Source: Acetoanaerobium sticklandii (lineage in GTDB: Bacteria > Bacillota > Clostridia > Peptostreptococcales > Filifactoraceae). From it: a stretch of 64,000 nt of DNA. The stretch covers positions 2,154,001 through 2,218,000 of the forward strand of contig NC_014614.1 in the NCBI RefSeq assembly GCF_000196455.1. The letters run 5' to 3'. The notes below the pieces were generated by a model. That model was not told where the DNA came from and made no database searches. It saw nothing but the letters and a program-made list of their open reading frames with translations. Made by a program: the position numbers and the translations under genes. Position 1 is the stretch's first letter. Every line of letters begins with the position of its first letter. Shown here piece by piece: positions 62,942 through 64,000 of this stretch.

Positions 62942-63832
62942 CTATACCTTTAAATATCTACGAAGAGAAACTAGACTTCCAAGTACTCCGATTCCAATTC
63001 CCATCGACGCAAAAATAATTGCTATATTGTCAAAAATAGTGCTTATAGGTAGAAGATACCCTCCTATAAGAGAATACGCTTCTGATGAAAGCTTAGAAAA
63101 TATAAACCCATACAAAACGTATACAGAGCCTAGTGCAATAGCCGCTCCCAAAAAGCCCAGAGTCATTCCCTCTATTATAAATGGCCAGCGTATGAACCAG
63201 TTTGTAGCTCCTATATATTTCATTATATTAATCTCTCTTTTTCTTGCATAAAGTGCTATCTTAATTGTATTTGCAATAATAAACAAAGACACTATAGATA
63301 AGAGTAAGATGATTGCAAGTCCAGCTGTACTAATTATTCTAGATATAGTAAGCATTTTGTCAATTACATCCTTGTAATAGCTTATACTATCTATGTAATC
63401 GTCATCTTGAATCTGCTTTACAACTTCATCCGCTAGACTTATGTTCGTAAGCTCTATTATCATAGAATTTTGAAGCGGATTTTCTAGCCCATCTAATAGA
63501 TAAGCATCATCTTCCCATCTATCTTTTAGCTTCTCCATAGCCATATCCTTGGATTCAAAATCCACCTTGCTTACTCCAGGTATGTTCTCAATCTTTCTTT
63601 TAAACCTAGCTATATCATCTGCTTGCATTTCATCAACCAGAAATATCTGTATATTATCAAACTGCTTTTGAGCAATTATGGCAAAATTGTTTATATTTAT
63701 TACTATAGATAGCACAATTCCTAAAACAAATAGAGATGCTGCAACCGAAGCTATAGACGCTACGGACATACCTCTGTTTCTCCATAGGCTTTTAGTACCC
63801 TCTGAAATATTATAAGCAATACTATTTAGCAT
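62942..63832 (-). CDS. ftsX: cell division protein FtsX
   Basis: Protein of 296 residues: four membrane segments, a large extracellular loop between the first two (about 45-170) and the characteristic C-terminal region. Its start overlaps the ftsE stop by 11 bp, indicating coupled translation. It forms the membrane part of the FtsEX complex that controls peptidoglycan hydrolases at the septum. Confidence 0.94.
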   Translation of the reverse strand: MLNSIAYNISEGTKSLWRNRGMSVASIASVAASLFVLGIVLSIVININNFAIIAQKQFDNIQIFLVDEMQADDIARFKRKIENIPGVSKVDFESKDMAMEKLKDRWEDDAYLLDGLENPLQNSMIIELTNISLADEVVKQIQDDDYIDSISYYKDVIDKMLTISRIISTAGLAIILLLSIVSLFIIANTIKIALYARKREINIMKYIGATNWFIRWPFIIEGMTLGFLGAAIALGSVYVLYGFIFSKLSSEAYSLIGGYLLPISTIFDNIAIIFASMGIGIGVLGSLVSLRRYLKV

Positions 63833-64000
63833 CGTTGTATAGGCCCCTTTCTACGTCTCTAACCAGCTTTCCATGATCTAGAGCTATTACCCTTTGCATC
63901 ATTTTATCAACTTGATCTTTAGCATGGGTAGCAACTAAAACAGTGGTTCCACGATTATTAATATCTTTAAGGAGCTTCATAATTTCAGTAGCATTTTTAG
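63822..64000 (-). CDS. ftsE: cell division ATP-binding protein FtsE (partial, runs off the window)
   Basis: Only the last 58 or so codons are inside. The translated tail contains NNRGTTVLVATHAKDQVDKM (switch-His region of an ABC ATPase) and then RVIALDHGKLVRDVERGLY, ending with a TAG at 63822-63824. It is the C-terminus of FtsE, the ATPase partner of FtsX. The rest lies beyond position 64000. Confidence 0.9.
   Translation of the reverse strand, partial: KNATEIMKLLKDINNRGTTVLVATHAKDQVDKMMQRVIALDHGKLVRDVERGLYNDAK

Overview
The window is AT-rich, with strong AGGAGG-type ribosome binding sites, frequent TTG starts, a T-box leader, a cobalamin riboswitch and CsoR-, Fur- and PerR-type operators. 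Together these point to a low-GC, Gram-positive, obligately anaerobic Clostridia. Anaerobic sulfite reductase (asrABC), methionine gamma-lyase under a sigma-54 activator, hemerythrin and a hydrogenase-like H2 sensor fit an amino-acid-fermenting clostridium, perhaps near Peptostreptococcaceae (inference; no rRNA is present). I saw no tRNA, rRNA or CRISPR array.

Layout. 1-6 kb: DUF2225 protein, AlaX-type editing protein, exonuclease III, then asrCBA on the minus strand, with a promoter region carrying a perfect TGTGA-N6-TCACA site and a Rex-like site. 6-11 kb: peroxiredoxin with a PerR-like box, a Crp-type regulator with a CRP-like recognition helix, HAD phosphatase, hemerythrin, an arginase-fold hydrolase and an acetyltransferase. 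11-14 kb: VanW protein and an intact IS30-family element. 14-17 kb: methionine gamma-lyase, with a -24/-12 promoter and a TyrR-type box, beside an ACT-PAS-AAA+ activator. 17-25 kb: two orphan proteins, leuS, TetR, hemolysin III-like protein, HTH-TPR regulator, a small stress membrane protein, and a tryptophan T-box in front of trpP. 25-29 kb: csoR-copA under a CsoR operator. 28-31 kb: divergent REC-HD-GYP and TPR-GGDEF genes. 31-35 kb: SulP transporter, a Fur-box-controlled DUF2325 protein and a membrane metallopeptidase-like protein. 35-37 kb: a hydrogenase-like PAS sensor broken by one missing A. 37-41 kb: operon of two HD-GYP proteins and an atypical RelA/SpoT-domain protein. 41-46 kb: NlpC/P60-like protein, CBS protein, CvfB-like protein, a cobalamin riboswitch with no protein gene behind it, and a GGDEF-EAL sensor. 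46-54 kb: YitT, CBS-ACT protein, YheO-like regulator, formate/nitrite-type channel, acetyltransferase, lipoate ligase, YtvI-like protein, SurE. 54-60 kb: small Fe-S membrane protein, DUF3841 protein, acetyltransferase and two MATE exporters behind a leader terminator. 59-64 kb: ferritin, a secreted DUF2680-like protein, and the ftsE-ftsX-peptidoglycan hydrolase-S41 protease operon (ftsE runs off the window).

Themes. Redox, metal and peroxide control sites are unusually readable here (Crp, Rex, PerR, Fur, CsoR). Nucleotide second messengers are prominent: three HD-GYP proteins, one GGDEF protein, one GGDEF-EAL protein and one RelA/SpoT-like protein. The observations most worth following are the orphan cobalamin riboswitch that feeds a structured non-coding segment, the complete sigma-54 circuit for methionine degradation, and the HD-GYP/RelA-like operon whose nucleotide-binding loop departs from the canonical (p)ppGpp synthetase.
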